Shown: one piece after another, positions 52,217 to 64,000 of the stretch | Layout of the letters: each line of letters begins with the position of its first letter | Numbering within the stretch: the first letter of the stretch is position 1 | NCBI RefSeq assembly: GCF_964340395.1 | Contig: NC_135563.1 | Coordinates: 8,638,655 to 8,702,654 of the forward strand | Direction: 5' to 3' | DNA length: 64,000 nt | Source of the DNA: Glandiceps talaboti | Lineage: Eukaryota; Hemichordata; Enteropneusta; Spengelidae | Translations under genes and position numbers: made by a program | The notes under the pieces: model-generated | Told to the model about the DNA's origin: nothing | Database searches by the model: none | The model's input: the letters and a program-made list of their open reading frames with translations, nothing else

Positions 52217-52335
52217 CGTAGTGTTGGCGCACTCGTGATATTAGCATTTCAAGGATAATGCTTACTAGTAACTATGGTAACACAAATAATCTCACTGCGC
52301 TTTCGTTTCTTTCCTATACTGACGTAGTCTGTAAG

Positions 52336-52405
52336 GTACGCCGTGACGGGGCGCCCTCACACATTGGCCAACCCCTTCCATTGAGGGCGGAACGTCACGA
52401 CGTAT
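52336..52405. mobile_element. Short fold-back element, about 70 bp
   Basis: Left arm TACGCCGTGACG…CGCCCTCA; right arm TGAGGGCG…CGTCACGACGTA. GC-rich in an AT-rich setting and without coding capacity. Confidence 0.6.
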
Positions 52406-54891
<2,486 letters not shown>

Positions 54892-54921
54892 TCAATCCAA
54901 AGAATAAGGATCGATGTTATA

Positions 54922-54968
54922 AGTCGTTACTTGGGGTCTCACGCTTCCTTAGCGATCATCAGGCGACT
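54922..54968 (-). ncRNA. Hammerhead-like ribozyme remnant
   Basis: Minus strand: AGUCG (54968-54964) is followed by one C and then the core CUGAUGA (54962-54956). Stem II is CGCU/AGCG around AAGGA, flanked by a U·U pair. Next comes GAGA (54940-54937) in place of GAAA, then AC…GU with the triplet GUA (A at 54928), and CGACU closing stem I over 5 bp. The arrangement is that of a type I hammerhead with A14 changed to G, a weak position 1.1 and only a two-pair stem III. The A14 change should abolish cutting. It lies 32 bp from the (TA)n tract, as ribozyme-bearing Penelope termini often do. Confidence 0.45.
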
Positions 54969-55320
54969 GATAAATTATATTACTGATATTGTCAAGGTCG
55001 ATATGTACACGTATACATTGCGTAACAAGATAGTCAGACTAAACTATTCCTTACGGAGGTTTTATTTCTACAGTTGGCGAGGTAATAATTATTTCCGTGG
55101 TGGCATTTGGAGACTAATTCAGATGTTTTGTCCAGTAACAGTTTCAAAGATATGACACGGTTAAAACTTTAACACGTCTTTCAGTGGAATATAATTTCTG
55201 AGGTTTCACTTGGCATTAATTTTCACTCTTATCGTTAGTGTGCTTTTCCGCTAAAAATAATGTTATATGTTTTTTTACTCATAGTTCCCAATATATACAT
55301 TCCTAAATCGGTGAAACTTT

Positions 55321-55420
55321 NNNNNNNNNNNNNNNNNNNNNNNNNNNNNNNNNNNNNNNNNNNNNNNNNNNNNNNNNNNNNNNNNNNNNNNNNNNNNNNN
55401 NNNNNNNNNNNNNNNNNNNN
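55321..55420. other. Assembly gap, 100 N
   Basis: Exactly 100 N, the usual placeholder for a gap of unknown size. An (AG)8 run directly follows at 55421-55436, so a longer microsatellite probably broke the assembly. Frames crossing it are meaningless. Confidence 0.99.
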
Positions 55421-55436
55421 AGAGAGAGAGAGAGAG

Positions 55437-57855
55437 CTCGTATGCCCAGGCATAATTCAAGAGCAGGTCAGTGAATGGTGGCTCACGTGTTGCAGTCCGC
55501 ATCAATATAGCGTTGTCTGAATTGCGACACCATGGCAACAACGTAACGTTATGTGCATGCAAATACACAGTCCATACAATATGAAACATTCGTTCATATC
55601 AGCGGCCCCCTGTTGATTTTAGTGATGACGATACATACTTCAAATTTAATATTTGTCCACGGCATAATAGTACATGCTCATACCAGCATTTGTCAGTTAG
55701 ACTGTATGCTGCGTTTATATGCACTGTCGTTTTCAAAAGGCGGTCTGAGGTCAAGGTCACGGTAAAGCACTGTGGTATTTAGTCAAGTGTAGCCAGAGAA
55801 ACTGTTCATGCAAAAAACTGTGATGTACCCGATTATTAGGGGATGGGGGGGGGGGGGGGTAATGTTGTATTTATCAGTGGCAGTGGAAAATATCCAGTAT
55901 TCAGTCAGCCGGCAAAACGTGTATGTCAGCTGAGAAGGAAAGATATCGGCAACGTGGGCAATTTTTGAGCGTAAGTTAGAAGAGTTGCATTTGATGCATA
56001 AAGGCATAATATCGTTTGTGATTCGTTGGTTTTGTGTGGCATTGCCATTGGATTAGTTTATTGGCGAATGTACTATCTTTTCTGAAGAAAAAAGGCTTAA
56101 ATGTTGGGGGAGGGCAGTAGCGAATATGCTGAAAAAAAGCAAATGGAGACGGACACATACATATATCTGCAGTGGGTATTTGGTATCCAGCTAGCGGGAG
56201 GACATGTCGTGAAATGTTCATGCGTATATACGAACAGCTTTCACCTTCCACTTCAATCGTCGGCATTGCCAAAAGGTGTGTGTACTATTGTTTCGCTTTT
56301 CCGTATAAATTCAGAAAATTGACTCGTTGGTTGCACCTGCGACACACTACGCTGTCGGTTTGAAAGGACGGCCTCGGGGTTAAGGCCACAGTGGTATTGG
56401 TATACAAAAGGCTATCGTCAATACGTCTCATGATCAGTAGCGTTGATGCTAAATATAAGAACGAGTAATTGTACCTGTATCACGTGATAGAGTGACCGTG
56501 ACCGGATGAACTTTCTTTCACATAATGAGCACGAGTCGTTTTTTAATCCCCCGTAGAATAAAATCCGGTTATGGTTTATGCACATGCGCGAGATTTTATT
56601 ACATACACCGCGGTCGTGAAAAGTGATGACCCCCTGTGAAATACTATGAGGGATCGCTGTTGAACACCATATTTAACTACAACTGGATTATTTAGAGACA
56701 ACGATAGAAAAGGAAAATATTATTTCCCAATTACGGAAGGGAAAATGTTCAACGCTCCTCTCATCACTATCACGTAAGTTGCCCGGCGCGCTGAGTATAA
56801 GACCATTTCTCACTAATACACCCATGATATTACCAAATTAAAAAGTCCGTCCTCAAATACGAGATTCCAAAACTGTTCTTAATCTTTGTCTTTTCTTGGC
56901 CCATTGCTCAATAATTCCTATGATTTCAAAGAATTTTAGCGACAATTTTTTTTTTAAGTTGTACGTTATGAAAACCATGGAAGCAATAGTTCCTCAAGTT
57001 GTTTAGCCGGAAACTAATAGTTGCAAGCCCACTTCGTTTGCAGTCGTAGCCCCGTTGGAGTTGTAACATTACATAGCCCTGTCGTGTTTTCCCCCGGGAG
57101 ATATTCAGGGCTGCGTACGCAAGCTTAACTCCCGTTACAGTTCACAACTTTACGATCAAAGATATCAAATACCCCCGGCTACATAATTATGAAGTAAAAC
57201 AATTTCACTTCACATAGCTGTGAAATTATATCTCACCTAATGTGTCTCACATACACTTCTCAATTAACTTTAGTTAACCATTAGATACTGTTTAGAGAAT
57301 TTTATTTCCCAGCCATGTGGAGTGCAATTGAGTTGACTTTATATCCGTCCAGGACCCTTGCAACTTGAACATAATAATCCCCCTCGGATCAATTATAAGG
57401 GAAGTGAATTCATATTGTTTGATAACGAAATTAGATGCTAAATGAGATAAAATACGTTCGCTTTCATATATTAATATGGAGTTTGCACTCAAACAGGTAC
57501 GTCAAACGCCAGGATGTATCTCACGGACATTTGGTGAAATCCGCATGCGCATAGAGTGCATTTGGATTTTATTTCATGGGGATTAAATTATTTCATCAGA
57601 CCAGCTATAACATACGCGTACAGACATGTAAGTGAATGGGATTTTCACACAACAAATCAAACAAGGTTCTGACATTGCTCTCAGTATCGCGAGAACGTCA
57701 CAATTTTCATTTACAGTAGTCAAGACCGATAACGAACCATTAGAACACGATAGACGAGAATGCTACGAGCTGTATTTTGAACAACGCAAGTGTTCTGGGT
57801 CACAGTCCTTTGTGTTTCACCGGTACCGTTTCGCCTTCTGTACTAGCCAGTCAAA
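55437..57855. other. No gene seen; 5' flank of the ABCA gene
   Basis: G15 tract at 55845-55859. The last few hundred bases should hold the ABCA 5' UTR and promoter. No TATA box is evident. Confidence 0.45.
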
Positions 57856-63761
<5,906 letters not shown>

Positions 63762-63799
63762 GTACTAAATGAACGAGTTTCAACTATTGCTTCGTTTAA

Positions 63800-64000
63800 A
63801 ATGACACAAGCGAACTTCTTACTTCTTAATTACTCTTCAAGTTGACATGTATTTATGTCAACGTATGTCTTCTTGTACATTACAAATGTCTTCTGGCATT
63901 GCCAGAACGGTCACTTGCATATTAGGGATTTCCTCGATATTATCATTTTATTGTATAATAATTACGTCATCGGATCATTTATAAGTTATATCTCAATACC
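63800..64000 (+). mobile_element. MITE, TTAA-flanked family, partial copy at window edge
   Basis: TTAA at 63796-63799, then AATGACACAAGC. The interior then matches 6985-7337 in order: ACATTACAAATGTCTT, GGCATTGCCAGAAC, GGGATTTCCTCGA, TACGTCATCGGA and TATCTCAATACC. Its right end is outside the window. It lies in ABCA intron 4. Confidence 0.72.

Noticed and set aside
55235-55589. Open frames crossing the N run
   Set aside because: Continuity depends on 100 placeholder bases.

Overview
The window reads as nuclear DNA of an animal, most likely a marine invertebrate. It is clearly AT-rich, gene-poor and full of long simple repeats. Coding sequence is split by spliceosomal introns. One scaffold gap of exactly 100 N lies at 55321-55420. 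No base-level feature fixes the species. An intronless dopamine D1-type receptor together with an ABCA2-type transporter fits a non-vertebrate deuterostome somewhat better than an insect or nematode, but this is inference.

Only two host genes can be supported. The first is a single-exon class A amine receptor at 36710-37870 (+). It carries every D1/beta-adrenergic ligand-contact residue I could check. The second is the 5' part of an ABCA2-like full ABC transporter (+). Its four exons, 57856-57966, 59471-59564, 63039-63153 and 63610-63761, join in frame, and the gene runs off the right edge. One of its introns uses a GC donor, and its exon 4 contains a GATGGT microsatellite coding for an acidic Asp-Gly run. 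The first 36 kb and the stretch between the two genes hold no gene I can defend; the many short open frames there are mostly translated microsatellites.

The rest is a dense record of mobile DNA. It includes four copies of a TTAA-flanked MITE family, two copies of a 370-bp MITE, and a 3.1-kb hAT-like insertion with a target duplication. A 2.34-kb element sits inside ABCA intron 2; its inverted ends are built from an 18-bp palindromic module. A large composite at 13.8-17.0 kb, with a small relative at 18.3 kb, has 42-bp tandem repeats in direct and inverted orientation, like Foldback/TU elements. There are two 3' ends of non-LTR retrotransposons, a SINE-like element and several fold-back elements. 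Two arrays of a degenerate ~140-bp unit place an ATGCAAAT octamer at regular spacing.

The most interesting object is a 178-bp palindrome at 40808-40985 between two (TA)n tracts. Its minus strand carries a complete hammerhead ribozyme core with all three stems, the type known from Penelope-like retroelements. A second hammerhead-like fold, with one core substitution, lies beside the (TA)n tract at 54763-54890. No Penelope reverse transcriptase or GIY-YIG frame is visible nearby, so these look like orphan ribozyme-bearing termini.
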